From an uncultured Planctomycetaceae bacterium (GTDB lineage: Bacteria; Planctomycetota; Planctomycetia; Pirellulales; Thermoguttaceae): 64,000 nucleotides of DNA. The first letter of the stretch is position 1. Every line of letters begins with the position of its first letter. The position numbers and the translations under genes are program-made. This document shows positions 1 to 10,761 of the stretch, in pieces. Below the pieces are notes generated by a model. It was not told where the DNA came from, made no database searches, and worked only from the letters and a program-made list of their open reading frames with translations. The stretch covers positions 26,038 through 90,037 of the forward strand of contig CAMJTU010000013.1 in assembly GCA_946408825.1 (NCBI GenBank), read 5' to 3'.

Positions 1-2047
<2,047 letters not shown>

Positions 2048-2578
2048 TCAACGAACGGCGAGCTTGATTTCGTTAATCGTTTCGTTGGGAAGGCGCGCGC
2101 GCAACTCGTCCAGCAACCTTGGCGTCTGAAACTGCAACTCGCTCGCTAAAAGGTGCGAGACGACTTCAATTCGCAGAACCCCGCCGCGGAGGGAGGTGGG
2201 ACGCGAACATTTCAGGAAGGTTTCAAGGCGATTCGACGCCGACTCCTCGACAAAGTCGAACTCTTCTTGACCGCCGTAGAGCGCTTCGAGCGCCTCGCGC
2301 CACGCCTCTTGATACTGATCCGCGATCAATCTGCGTCCGAGACCGTATTTCGCGACGACGGAGGGCAGAATCGTGTCAAACCGAGACGCGCGAAGTCTCG
2401 GACGCTCTTCGAGGAAGTTGTATCCTAACGGGTGCGGCGGGACGGCGAATGGATCCTTTGGGCTCGATTGTTTCTTCGCGCCGCGTTTTGACGCGGAGTC
2501 GTTTGAGCCGGTGGACGCGCGCGGTTTTTTCATTATACTGATCGGCGTTCGAGGTTCGCGGAGAACGCTATTCTTCAC
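2048..2578 (-). CDS. DUF721/DciA-like protein
   Basis: A 176-residue protein if it starts at the GTG at 2576-2578. An in-frame ATG at 2531-2533 would give about 161 residues and removes a tail with no visible family similarity; neither start has a strong ribosome binding site. The C-terminal two thirds fit DUF721: a helical N-part around LIADQYQEAWREAL and a beta-rich end with GGVLRIEVVSHLLASELQ, then a terminal helix ending NEIKLAV. Family members are linked to the DciA loader of replicative helicase and lie beside recF and gyrB. Here gyrB follows directly. The first 50 residues are basic and low complexity. Function in this organism is inferred from family and position. Confidence 0.8.
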   Translation of the reverse strand: MKNSVLREPRTPISIMKKPRASTGSNDSASKRGAKKQSSPKDPFAVPPHPLGYNFLEERPRLRASRFDTILPSVVAKYGLGRRLIADQYQEAWREALEALYGGQEEFDFVEESASNRLETFLKCSRPTSLRGGVLRIEVVSHLLASELQFQTPRLLDELRARLPNETINEIKLAVR

Positions 2579-2676
2579 GAAGCGTTTAACGGCGGCTTCG
2601 GAGGCGCGAGACGTTCGACGTCCGTCGTCGATTGGTCAAACTCGAAACGCGAGTCTAACCGCCGCGCGCCCGTATA

Positions 2677-2705
2677 ATTATACCACGAAAACGGCGTTCG
2701 GACAA
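2677..2705 (-). promoter_or_regulatory. Sigma-70-type promoter for DUF721-gyrB
   Basis: On the minus strand a TTGTCC box (2700-2705) and a TATAAT box (2677-2682) are separated by exactly 17 bases. Transcription would start near 2670, about 90 bases before the GTG and 135 before the alternative ATG of the DUF721 gene. Confidence 0.65.
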
Positions 2706-2829
2706 GCGACGTAAAGGGGTTCTGGAACGGAAATTTCCCGATAAAAGTCGCAATTTTGACCGACGCGCGCGACGATATTTCAGCGCGGTTGAGAATAAGA
2801 TCCGGCGCTATTCCACACGAGGTCCTAAA

Positions 2830-3813
2830 ATGACGGCGACGAGTCGGACGGAATCGCAAAAATCAGCGTTTTCGTCCTGTTTTTTCCTTTCGGGCGCGAC
2901 GGCAAGCGGCAAAACGGCGCTCGGAGCGCTCGCGGCGAAGACGATCGACGCCGAAGTCGTGTCGCTCGACTCCATGGCGATTTATCGCGGCATGGATATT
3001 GGAACCGCAAAGCCGACGGTCGAAGAACGCGGCGGCGTGTCCCATCATATGTTCGACGTCGCCGATCCAGCGCGGGAATATTCGCTCGTTGAATATCTTA
3101 AAGCGGCGGAAAAGGTCGTTTCGGAGATTGAAGGACGCGGCAAGCGCGCGCTTTTCGTCGGCGGGTCGCCCCTATATCTGAAGGCGATTCTCTTTGGAAT
3201 TTTTGAATCGCCGCAGGCGGATCCTACGCTTCGCGACGCGTTGCGCCGCAGGGAAGAGAACGAGCCCGGAACGTTATGGCGCGAATTGAACTCGGTCGAT
3301 CCAACGGCGGCGGCGAGACTTCATCCGAACGACGTAAAGCGACTCGTTCGGGCGCTCGAGGTCTTTAAACTCACGGGCGTTCCCATTTCAGAACAGCAAA
3401 CGCAGTTTGACGCGGAGCCGCTGGTCGATCCGCGCCGCGTCTTTATCCTGACGTGGCCTCGAGAAGAACTGTATCGTCGGATCAACCTCCGCGTGCAGAC
3501 GATGGTCGAGGACGGGTTCCTCGACGAAGTCCGACGACTGGCAGAATCGGGCGTGGAACTCGGCCCGACGGCCTCAAAAGCGGTCGGCTACCGCGAGATG
3601 GCGGCCGTTTTGCGCGGAGAACAGACGATTGACGAGGCGATCGAGCGCGTAAGTCAGGCGACGCGCAATTTTGCGAAACGGCAGGAGACGTGGTTCAGAT
3701 CGCTTGTCAAAATTGGCGCGCAGAGAATTGACGCGGAACATAAAACCGTCGAGACGCTTGCCGAAGAACTTGTCGCCGCCTTCAAATCCCTTGATCGAAA
3801 TATCGCGCTCTGA
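2830..3813 (+). CDS. miaA: tRNA dimethylallyltransferase
   Basis: A 327-residue protein, normal length for MiaA, which transfers the dimethylallyl group from DMAPP to N6 of A37 in tRNAs that read codons starting with U. The P-loop SGATASGKT lies at residues 21-29. The catalytic and substrate region DSMAIYRGMDIGTAKP starts near 47. Further family blocks are SHHMFDVADP, FVGGSPLYLKA, NDVKRLVRALEV and the C-terminal SKAVGYRE followed by TRNFAKRQETWFR. The gene is divergent from DUF721 and convergent with rplU, with a strong hairpin between them. Confidence 0.97.
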   Translation: MTATSRTESQKSAFSSCFFLSGATASGKTALGALAAKTIDAEVVSLDSMAIYRGMDIGTAKPTVEERGGVSHHMFDVADPAREYSLVEYLKAAEKVVSEIEGRGKRALFVGGSPLYLKAILFGIFESPQADPTLRDALRRREENEPGTLWRELNSVDPTAAARLHPNDVKRLVRALEVFKLTGVPISEQQTQFDAEPLVDPRRVFILTWPREELYRRINLRVQTMVEDGFLDEVRRLAESGVELGPTASKAVGYREMAAVLRGEQTIDEAIERVSQATRNFAKRQETWFRSLVKIGAQRIDAEHKTVETLAEELVAAFKSLDRNIAL

Positions 3814-3835
3814 CGGCGGCTTCATGGCGTCAATA

Positions 3836-3876
3836 AAAAAAGAGGAACGAGCGACAAACGCTCGTTCCTCTTTTTT
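3836..3876. terminator. Bidirectional intrinsic terminator between miaA and rplU
   Basis: A perfect 18-base stem (3836-3853 with 3859-3876) encloses a 5-base loop. The GC-rich core is flanked by an A-run on the left and a T-run on the right, so it can stop transcription from miaA (+) and rplU (-). Confidence 0.9.
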
Positions 3877-3897
3877 AAACGCTAGACGCTATGCCGT

Positions 3898-4212
3898 TCA
3901 CTTCGTGATGTTGTCGACCTGAACGAGCGTGTATCGCTGACGATGGCCGTTCTTACGGCGGCTGTTCTTGCGGCGACGGAACCAACGAATGATAACCTTG
4001 GGGCCCTTGACTTCGTCGAGAACCGTAACCTCGACCTTCGCTCCCTCGATCGTCGGCTGACCGACGAGAATTTCGCCGTCGTCGGCGAGGAGAAGAACCT
4101 CGTCGAAGACGATCTTGTCGCCTTCGCCAATGTCGATCTGTCGCTCGACATACATCTTTTTACCGACTTCCGCTTTGTACTGGTGACCGCCGTCTCTAAA
4201 AATAGCGTACAT
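3898..4212 (-). CDS. rplU: 50S ribosomal protein L21
   Basis: A 104-residue protein of standard L21 length, binding 23S rRNA in the large subunit. It begins MYAIFRDGGHQYK and keeps the C-terminal basic block WFRRRKNSRRKNGHRQ, typical of the family. The ATG follows an AAAGGACG ribosome binding site. It is the last gene of the DUF2344-rng-rplU series. The gene for L27 (rpmA), its usual downstream partner, is not here: a terminator and miaA follow instead. Confidence 0.97.
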   Translation of the reverse strand: MYAIFRDGGHQYKAEVGKKMYVERQIDIGEGDKIVFDEVLLLADDGEILVGQPTIEGAKVEVTVLDEVKGPKVIIRWFRRRKNSRRKNGHRQRYTLVQVDNITK

Positions 4213-4526
4213 TGAAACGTCCTTTTGGATGCGCGCCGACTGTATCGGCGTTATGGCAGCGCGCGACGCGCGCCGATGCGCTATGTCGTTTTGCGTCCGG
4301 TTTCATAGCGCGAAACTAGCGTCGGCGTCTTAACGCGCCGACGGGCGCTCTACGCGCAGGACACTTCAAGCGCGGAGCGACACGCCCGGAGACCCCGACT
4401 CCAATCTCAAGCGTTCTGAGACGGAAAAAGGGAACGAACTACAGGTTCGCATAAGTTTATGTCGTTTTTTTATGACGTCAAGTCGTGACGGCGTTTTTTT
4501 TATCGTCGAAGCGTCGACGAGAAACG
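4213..4526 (-). other. Structured rng-rplU intergenic region / rplU leader
   Basis: This 314-base gap lacks a credible gene. On the minus strand it holds several GC-rich inverted repeats, including GTCGGCG paired with CGCCGAC around 4321-4343 and a GGCGCGCGTCGCGCGC run around 4258-4275. The first part (4430-4500) is AT-rich. It may be a leader RNA controlling rplU, as known for L21 leaders in other phyla, but I cannot match it to a known RNA family. Confidence 0.4.
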
Positions 4527-6128
4527 TCACTTTTTGTGATATCGCGCGTGTTCGGGATCGAAGGAAATTTTCTTGCCGTTCTCGTCGTAGACGTCGACGA
4601 CAAGCGTTTCCGGCCAGACGTTCGGCGTGGGTTTGACGACCACGGAAACGTCGCCGTTCCCCTCGATTTGCGCAAGCTGCTGACGCTTCCGGTTGTTCAC
4701 GAAATCGGCGACTTCCTCGGAAACGTTGACGACGATTCGATTCGCGCGCGGCGTCTGAACCGCGAGCGCGACGCAGCGCATGACGTCGAGCGTCATGCTT
4801 TCGAGCGACTTAATCGCGCCGCCGCCGCGACAGCACGGACATTCGCGGTATCCCGAGCGTCGAACGCCGGGACGAACGCGCTGTCGCGTCATTTCAACGA
4901 GACCGAAGGGACTCGTGCGAAGAATGCGCGTTTTCGAGCGATCCCGTTTCATCGCGTCGCGAAGCGTGCGCTCGACGGCGCGACGGTGCGCTTCGCTCGT
5001 CATGTCGATGAAGTCGTTGACGATGACGCCGCCGAGGTCGCGCAGACGTATCTGACGCGCGATTTCCTTCGCCGCGCGAAGGTTGAGCTGGAACGCCGTT
5101 TCTTCCGGAGAATCGCTGGCGCGGAAGTTGCCGCTGTTGACGTCGATCGCGACGAGCGCTTCCGCTTGGTCGATCACGATCGAGCCGCCGTCTCGAAGCG
5201 GAACCGTTCGGCAGTTGATCTTCTCGATCTCCGTGTCGACCCCGTATCTTGTGAAGAGCGGCTCGCGTTCCGCATAGTACTTAATGCGATCCGCGTAGCG
5301 CGGCATAATCGTCTGGAGAAATTCGCTCGCGCGCGTAAAAGCGCTCTTTTCGTCGACGATGATTTCGTCGATATCGGAGGTAAACGCGTCGCGAATGGTG
5401 CGAATGACGACGTCGCTTTCTTCATAAACTCCGACCGGACCGGGAATATTCTTGATTCTACGAACGATCGAACGCCAGAGTCGCATGAGGTACGCGAGGT
5501 CGTACGCGAGTTCTTTACGCGTACGGTCGGAACCTGCCGTGCGGACGATAAAGCCGAGTCCCTTAGGAGGTCGGAGTTCGTTCATGACGGAACGGAGTTT
5601 GCGTCTGATCGATTCGTCGGGAATCTTACGCGAAACGCCGACGCGGCGAAGCGAGGGCATGAGAACGAGATATCGACCGGGGATGCTGACGTAGGTCGAA
5701 AGGGTCGGGCCCTTGGTGCCGATTCCCTCTTTGATGACTTGAACGAGCACTTCGTCTCCGCGCTGGAAGACGTCTTGAATCGGCGGTTTGATTCGCGGAC
5801 GACCGAAATCGTAGTCGTCGTCTTCGTCGTCGTGACGGCGATTGTAACGTCCGCGATCTTCCTCGGGCGGAACGAAATTCGGCGCCTGCTTGAAATAATG
5901 CGGCTCCACGTCGCTGATATGAAGAAAACCGTTATGACCGACGCCGATATCGACAAAGACCGCCTGGAGACTCTGTTCGATGTTGACGACGACGCCCTTG
6001 TAGATATTGCCCACGAGATTGTCGTTCGTCGTGCGCTCGACGTACAGTTCTTCGAGTTCGTCGTTATCGACGACGGCGATTCGGAGCTCTTCCGCAAGTC
6101 GAGCGTTGACAAGCATTTTTTGAGACAT
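4527..6128 (-). CDS. rng: Ribonuclease G/E family endoribonuclease
   Basis: A 533-residue RNase G-sized protein acting in rRNA and mRNA processing. The S1-like domain starts near residue 38 (GNIYKGVVVNIEQSLQAVFVDIG) and is interrupted by an acidic insert of about 30 residues rich in D, E and R near 85-120. The catalytic DNase I-like domain keeps the metal-binding aspartates in AIDVNSG (about 333) and VNDFIDM (about 372). The zinc-link CPCC is near 429, followed by a small C-terminal domain. It lacks the long RNase E scaffold tail. It lies between the DUF2344 gene and rplU, the order seen in many phyla. Confidence 0.93.
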   Translation of the reverse strand: MSQKMLVNARLAEELRIAVVDNDELEELYVERTTNDNLVGNIYKGVVVNIEQSLQAVFVDIGVGHNGFLHISDVEPHYFKQAPNFVPPEEDRGRYNRRHDDEDDDYDFGRPRIKPPIQDVFQRGDEVLVQVIKEGIGTKGPTLSTYVSIPGRYLVLMPSLRRVGVSRKIPDESIRRKLRSVMNELRPPKGLGFIVRTAGSDRTRKELAYDLAYLMRLWRSIVRRIKNIPGPVGVYEESDVVIRTIRDAFTSDIDEIIVDEKSAFTRASEFLQTIMPRYADRIKYYAEREPLFTRYGVDTEIEKINCRTVPLRDGGSIVIDQAEALVAIDVNSGNFRASDSPEETAFQLNLRAAKEIARQIRLRDLGGVIVNDFIDMTSEAHRRAVERTLRDAMKRDRSKTRILRTSPFGLVEMTRQRVRPGVRRSGYRECPCCRGGGAIKSLESMTLDVMRCVALAVQTPRANRIVVNVSEEVADFVNNRKRQQLAQIEGNGDVSVVVKPTPNVWPETLVVDVYDENGKKISFDPEHARYHKK

Positions 6129-6167
6129 GTATTGATCCCTGAAACGAGGGTAAAGGCAGACTTGAAA

Positions 6168-6908
6168 CTACGCTAGGAGCGTCGCTTTTTCGTCGAGTTC
6201 GTCCACGACGATCGACCTGTTGCGATTCGGAAAGATCGTGCGAAAGAGCTGCGAACCTAGATTTAAATAGTCTAGGATTTCGCGAACGCCCGCTTCCGGT
6301 CCCGACTGCGCGGCGATTGTCATGAAGAGCGTCGAACCGTCGAGTCGGAGATCGAGGACGACCGGGCGCGCTTCGACCGTTTTGCCGTTAGCCTTGACGA
6401 CTTCGACCGAATCCGCCGCGAGAAATTCTTCAACGCGTCGCGCGACCTCGTCGCGAAGTTCGGACGGAATCGTCATGTCGTAACAGAACGCGAACGCCTG
6501 CTGCTTCGGGCCGCCTTCTTCAAGGAAAACGGCTCGAGTGAAGCGCAAACCGGGAACGCTAACGGAATTGAGACGCGTCAAAAGCTCTTCGCAACTCAGT
6601 TTCTCTTCAAGAATGAGCTCCATCGCCTCGTCGTCGCTCGAGAAGCCGAGCGGCAACGCGGAGAGATAACTCACTCGCGGTTTCGGATGGAACCCCTGCG
6701 AGAACGCGACGGGAAGTTTCGCGCGACGCAAAAGTCGCTCGATCGCGCGCAACAAATCGCGGTGTCCGATGAAACAAAGATTGCCTTGTTTGACGAATCG
6801 GAGTCGGTATCGCTGACGAACTGACAAGTCTGATCGTTTTGATCCGTCTAAAATCAAAACGCCTTTCTGACGGGTAACTTTTCCAACGTCGCGCGCCCTT
6901 CCTTTCAA
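6168..6908 (-). CDS. DUF2344 / TIGR03936 family protein
   Basis: Up to 246 residues. No in-frame ATG opens the gene: the longest frame starts at TTG 6906-6908, but a TTG at 6855-6857 has an AAAGG site just upstream and fits the family better, giving about 229 residues. Family blocks are RYRLRFVKQGNLCFIGHRDLLRAIERLLRRA (by parts), PVAFSQGFHPKPRVSYLSALPLG and the terminal region before the stop. Family members occur next to a radical SAM gene and rng-rplU. The family's role is not established; it is probably linked to RNA or ribosome metabolism. Confidence 0.82.
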   Translation of the reverse strand: MKGRARDVGKVTRQKGVLILDGSKRSDLSVRQRYRLRFVKQGNLCFIGHRDLLRAIERLLRRAKLPVAFSQGFHPKPRVSYLSALPLGFSSDDEAMELILEEKLSCEELLTRLNSVSVPGLRFTRAVFLEEGGPKQQAFAFCYDMTIPSELRDEVARRVEEFLAADSVEVVKANGKTVEARPVVLDLRLDGSTLFMTIAAQSGPEAGVREILDYLNLGSQLFRTIFPNRNRSIVVDELDEKATLLA

Positions 6909-7019
6909 CGGACGTCTAAGGACGTCGCGTCTGTTTTCCGCGACGAAACGCGGGCGAAGTTAGCGAAACGTGGAAAAAACAAATATGTGTTTCTACTGTG
7001 TGTTGTTATCGGCGCGCCG

Positions 7020-8783
7020 TTATTCGAGCGCGTCCGATCCGAGAACGGCGCGCAGCTGACTGCGTAAAAACGCCCGAATATCCGCCGCCGTTTCAAATCG
7101 CCACGCCTTCCGCGCAATTTCCTCGCAACGCTCTATGGAAAAGCTCTCGCAGATTTCTTTCGTCTGCAAGATCATGCTTGGGGAAACGCTCAAGGAGCGC
7201 AGACCAAGTCCGAGAAGAAGCGGAACGCACGTCGGCATACTCGCCATCTGACCGCAAAGGGAGAGGGGTTTGCCGTAGTGGTTGGAAACGCTGACCGTGT
7301 GACGGATAAAGCGCAGCAACGCCGGAGATTCCTGTTGATACAGCGACATGACGTTTTCGTTGCTACGGTCGACCGCTTGCGTGTACTGCAACAGGTCGTT
7401 CGTGCCGATGCTGAAAAAGTCGACCTCCGGCGCAAATTGTTCGAGCATGACGACGGTCGCCGGCGTCTCGACCATGACCCCGAGCGGGACGTCATGATCG
7501 AAAGGAACGCCTTCGTCAAGGAGGTCGTCCCGAACGTCCATAAAGATCGCGCGAGCGTCGCGCCACTCGGAGATCGTCGTGACGAGCGGGAACATGATTT
7601 TTACCTTGCCGTAGACGCTGGCGCGAAGAATGGCGCGAAGCTGAGAACGGAACATTTCGGTGTGCCGAAGCGAGAGACGAATGCTCCGCAGCCCCATGAA
7701 CGGATTAGGCTCTTTGACGTTGACGAAAGTATTGTCGTCCGGCGTCTTATCGGCTCCCAAATCGAACGTTCGGATGATCGTCGATTGCTCGAAGCCGACG
7801 GTCTCGAGGACGCTTTTATAGGCGCGAAAATGCGTTTCTTCGTCCGGGACGCTGTTGTTCGGGGAGGTCAGAAAAAGGAATTCCGTTCGATAGAGGCCGA
7901 CGCCGGCGGCGCCGTTCTCGACGCACTTAACCGCTTCGCTGGGGAACTCGATGTTTCCCTTAACCTCGATTTCGACCCCGTCGGTCGTCTTGACGACGAC
8001 CTTTTCCCGCAGCGCTTCGCGGAGTCGGCGGCGACGTTCTTGCGTTTCTTTTTTCGCTTGGTAACGCTGAACCGTCTCTTGATCTGGATTGATAATCAAC
8101 AGACCGGTGGAACCGTCGACGATTGCGAGGTCGTCCTCGTAAAGCTCGGAGATAAAGGAGCCGACTCCGAGAACGGTGGGGATTCCAAGCGCCGACGCAA
8201 CGATCGCGGTATGGCTGCCAAGACCGCCCGTTTCCGTCACGATCGCGATTGTTTTGGTTGGATCGAGCTTTGCGGCGTCGCTCGGATTGAGAAAGTTTGC
8301 CGCGAGAATTTTGCCTGATTCTGACGAGAGCGCGACCTCTTGATTGACGGCGAGCAACTGGCGAAGAAGCTGGTCGCGAACGTCGACGACGTCGTTTGCG
8401 CGATCAGCGTAGAGCGCGTCTTGCAGTCCTTGGAGCAATTTCGCGTAGTAATCGAACGCCTGATAAACGGCATACTCCGAGCAGAGACGATCTTCGGAGA
8501 TCGTCTTTTCGATTTGCGCGCGGAGTTTGGCGTCGCGTAGAATCAACGCGTGCGCTTCAAAGATCTGACCGTATTGCTCGCCTAGCTGTTCCGACGCGTC
8601 GATTCGACGACGCTCTAACGTTTCGGCGGCGCTTTCGAACGCGGAGTCTAACTTTGCTAATTCAGAAGCGACCTGCGTCGATTCGATCGCTCGAGGACGG
8701 ATAAGAAAATTATTGTTAGCGACGACAGAAACGAGCCCGATTTCAACGCCGGGGGAGACGGGAATGCCGTGATAATATTTCAT
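7020..8783 (-). CDS. ptsI: Phosphoenolpyruvate-protein phosphotransferase (PTS enzyme I)
   Basis: A 587-residue enzyme I, full length. It takes phosphate from PEP and passes it to HPr. The N-terminal HPr-binding and phosphohistidine part carries GGLGSHTAIVASALGIP with the active His at 191; the usual GGRTSH is altered to GGLGSH but the His is kept. The C-terminal PEP-binding barrel shows GVGLYRTEFLF, VMVETPA and FFSIGTNDLLQYTQAVDR. The catalytic Cys is at 510 in LCGQMAS, where CGEMA is more common. It lies downstream of ptsH and ptsN on the same strand. No sugar permease (EIIB/EIIC) is near. Confidence 0.95.
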   Translation of the reverse strand: MKYYHGIPVSPGVEIGLVSVVANNNFLIRPRAIESTQVASELAKLDSAFESAAETLERRRIDASEQLGEQYGQIFEAHALILRDAKLRAQIEKTISEDRLCSEYAVYQAFDYYAKLLQGLQDALYADRANDVVDVRDQLLRQLLAVNQEVALSSESGKILAANFLNPSDAAKLDPTKTIAIVTETGGLGSHTAIVASALGIPTVLGVGSFISELYEDDLAIVDGSTGLLIINPDQETVQRYQAKKETQERRRRLREALREKVVVKTTDGVEIEVKGNIEFPSEAVKCVENGAAGVGLYRTEFLFLTSPNNSVPDEETHFRAYKSVLETVGFEQSTIIRTFDLGADKTPDDNTFVNVKEPNPFMGLRSIRLSLRHTEMFRSQLRAILRASVYGKVKIMFPLVTTISEWRDARAIFMDVRDDLLDEGVPFDHDVPLGVMVETPATVVMLEQFAPEVDFFSIGTNDLLQYTQAVDRSNENVMSLYQQESPALLRFIRHTVSVSNHYGKPLSLCGQMASMPTCVPLLLGLGLRSLSVSPSMILQTKEICESFSIERCEEIARKAWRFETAADIRAFLRSQLRAVLGSDALE

Positions 8784-8907
8784 TCGCCAGAGTCCTTTCC
8801 GCCAGACGGGGAGACGCGTCGCCCCGTCTTCCGACTCGTCGGGAAATCCGCGTCGGAACCGCCCAGATCAGACGCTTTTAATAAGCGCGGGTCGCGCAAT
8901 TCTGAGA

Positions 8908-9198
8908 TCAAGCGCGAGCGACGTCGGCAAATTCGTCCTCGTAAAACTTGTGTTCGAAGAGCGAAACGATAGCGTCGAACGCTTCCTTTCCGCCCTCTCC
9001 GTCGACCGTAAGCGTGAGAACGGTTCCCTTGGGCGCCATGAGCGTAAGAAGGTCGAGACAGCTTTTGCAATCGACGTCGTAACCGCCTTTTCCAAGGCGA
9101 ATCGTCGCTTTATGCTTCATCGCTTCCTTGCAGACAAGCGTCGCGACGCGAACGTGAAAACCGGACGAATTGTCAACGAGTAATTCTTTCGTAAACAT
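8908..9198 (-). CDS. ptsH: Phosphocarrier protein HPr
   Basis: A 96-residue HPr. The phosphorylated His is at its canonical position 15 in SGFHVRVAT, and the regulatory Ser is at position 46 in CKSCLDLL. The arginine after the active His (R17) is kept. A short C-terminal extension, rich in acidic residues, follows the fold. GAGG lies upstream of the ATG. Its place between ptsN and ptsI suggests a linear relay from EI through HPr to EIIA. Ser46 would allow control by an HPr kinase, but no such gene is visible here. Confidence 0.94.
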   Translation of the reverse strand: MFTKELLVDNSSGFHVRVATLVCKEAMKHKATIRLGKGGYDVDCKSCLDLLTLMAPKGTVLTLTVDGEGGKEAFDAIVSLFEHKFYEDEFADVARA

Positions 9199-9375
9199 TG
9201 AGGTCTAACCTCGTATCTCTCGCGGAAAAACCTTTCCGCGCTTCGTTTCGGCATGGAACCGGCGAAAATCGTCGAACGAGCGCGGATGCGAAGAGACCGC
9301 GTCGACTCTCGGCGTCGCTCCGTCGCGCAAAACGACGGCGGCGTCGACGCCTGCCGCGACTTGCGACCGGTTGAC

Positions 9376-9852
9376 TCACGCGCTCGCGGCGCCGTCGGCT
9401 TCGTTGAGCAGTTCAAGGACGTCTTCGACCGTCTGCGCCTGCTTCAAGAAACGGACGAAACCGTCGTCCTTAAGTTGATGCGTAATATGTTCGAGCGCTC
9501 TGAGATGCTCGCCAGGACGATCCGGCGGAGAGACGAGCATGAAGATAAGGTTGACCGGCTCGCAGTCGAGGCTGTCGAAATCGACGCCTTCGCGACGGCT
9601 AACCGCGACCGCGCCGACAAGACGATCGACGCTGACATGCTTCGTATGCGGTACGGCGACCCCGTGACCAATGCCGGTAGAGCCGAGTTCCTCACGGCGC
9701 TTGATCGAGTCCGCGACGCCGACGATATCCGCTTGCGGAATCCCGTTCGCTTTCGAGAGAGCCGTAACCATCTCAAGGATAACTTCATCCTTCGATTTCG
9801 CCTTGAGATCCGTAATAATCGCGTCCGTGAGGATAAAATCGGAGAATTTCAT
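9376..9852 (-). CDS. ptsN: PTS EIIA component, nitrogen/fructose type
   Basis: 158 residues from the ATG at 9850-9852, chosen because AGGAGA stands six bases upstream; a longer frame to 9885 would add 11 residues and bypass this site. It is an EIIA of the PtsN/fructose family. The phosphorylated His is at 69 in HGVAVPHTKH. Other family features are RREELGSTGIG and the end block PPDRPGEHLRALEHI. Position next to hpf recalls the proteobacterial rpoN-hpf-ptsN region and favours a regulatory EIIA. No EIIB or EIIC partner is seen. Confidence 0.9.
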   Translation of the reverse strand: MKFSDFILTDAIITDLKAKSKDEVILEMVTALSKANGIPQADIVGVADSIKRREELGSTGIGHGVAVPHTKHVSVDRLVGAVAVSRREGVDFDSLDCEPVNLIFMLVSPPDRPGEHLRALEHITHQLKDDGFVRFLKQAQTVEDVLELLNEADGAASA

Positions 9853-10194
9853 CGCCTGTCTCCTAAAATATCTGGTCAAAATCACGTTAAAAACAAAACG
9901 TTCGCCGGGTGAAGGGGCTGTTCGCCTCTTCCGCTGTTTTTAAGCGGTTAGAGCGCCAAGCTCTTTCCGAGATTTTAACCTCTCTTGGAATTTTGTACAG
10001 ACGCAAGCCAATCCCAAAAGAAAGAAAAAGACTAAAATTCCCTGAAGTCTACGTAGCCTAAAAGACGAGCCTCGAATTGCGCGTCGAATCATGACCCAAA
10101 AAGAAGAGAGCCGCGCGGCCCCGCGTGGCTCTCCCAAGCTCCGCGACGAAGTCCCGCCCCCGATAGAGACGCGACGACGTCGCTATAATCGCAA
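9853..10194. other. hpf-ptsN intergenic region
   Basis: 342 bases without a credible protein gene. It contains the hpf terminator (10097-10133) and, after it on the minus strand, an AT-rich stretch that should hold the ptsN promoter, though I found no box pair good enough to mark. A 65-codon frame here starts inside the terminator stem and is not called. Confidence 0.5.
10097..10133 (-). terminator. Intrinsic terminator after hpf
   Basis: An 11-pair GC-rich stem with one G-T pair (10106-10116 with 10123-10133) is followed on the minus strand by TTCTTTTT. It lies 62 bases beyond the hpf stop and separates hpf from the ptsN-ptsH-ptsI unit. Confidence 0.78.
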
Positions 10195-10521
10195 TCATTC
10201 GGCGTCGCCCTTGGCGACGTCCTTTGCTCGGTGGTCGGTAAGTTTCTCTTTGAACTTGCGCATCTGCTGGTCAATCTTATCGACGACCTGGTCGACGCAC
10301 CCGAACAGATCTCCAGACGAATAACTCGAACGGAAATCGTGCTTAAGATCCGTAATAACAACGACTTCGACGTTAGGCTGATCCGCCTTCGCGAGGTCGA
10401 CGACGACGTCGATCGTGGAAACGCGTTCGACGAAACGTCCGAGCTTTTCAACCTTTTCGGCGATCTTCTCACGAGAAGCGTCCGAAAGGGAACCGTGACG
10501 AGCCTGAATCTGAATGTTCAT
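10195..10521 (-). CDS. hpf: Ribosome hibernation-promoting factor, short form
   Basis: A 108-residue protein of the HPF/YfiA (RaiA) family, which binds the 30S decoding region and helps form inactive ribosomes during starvation. It begins MNIQIQARHGSLSDASREKI and shows the beta-alpha-beta-beta-beta-alpha order with VEVVVITDLKHDFRS in the core. The length indicates the short form without the dimerising C-terminal domain. AGGAGA precedes the ATG. It is followed by ptsN after a terminator, a neighbourhood shared with proteobacteria. Confidence 0.9.
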   Translation of the reverse strand: MNIQIQARHGSLSDASREKIAEKVEKLGRFVERVSTIDVVVDLAKADQPNVEVVVITDLKHDFRSSYSSGDLFGCVDQVVDKIDQQMRKFKEKLTDHRAKDVAKGDAE

Positions 10522-10761
10522 ACTCTAACTCTCCTTATACTCGCACGCGCGACAATCGACGAACTGAAGACGTCGCTCGCGCCCGTGCCGAGTTAGTAGA
10601 CGCGCCGCGTCGATCGGCGTCGCGTCTCGGCTTAATGACGCGTTTCGAAAGAGCCGCGCTCCTTCGGAACGTTCTACAATAATAGTATGTCAAAAACGCG
10701 CCGAGGTTTCAAGATTTTTCCGGGAAATCTGAAAAATAATTTGGCGGAAACCGATTTCGCG

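Noticed and set aside
4485..6176. A 563-codon open frame antisense to rng
   Set aside because: The strong codon bias of this genome keeps the opposite strand open. The protein is Arg/Asp/Val-rich with no motif, while the rng frame has all catalytic residues.
7278..8318. A 346-codon frame antisense to ptsI
   Set aside because: No recognisable domain and fully inside a gene with intact active-site motifs.
9940..10137. A 65-codon minus-strand frame with a hydrophobic stretch
   Set aside because: Its start lies inside the hpf terminator stem and no ribosome binding site precedes it; the alternative ATG at 10092 also lacks one.
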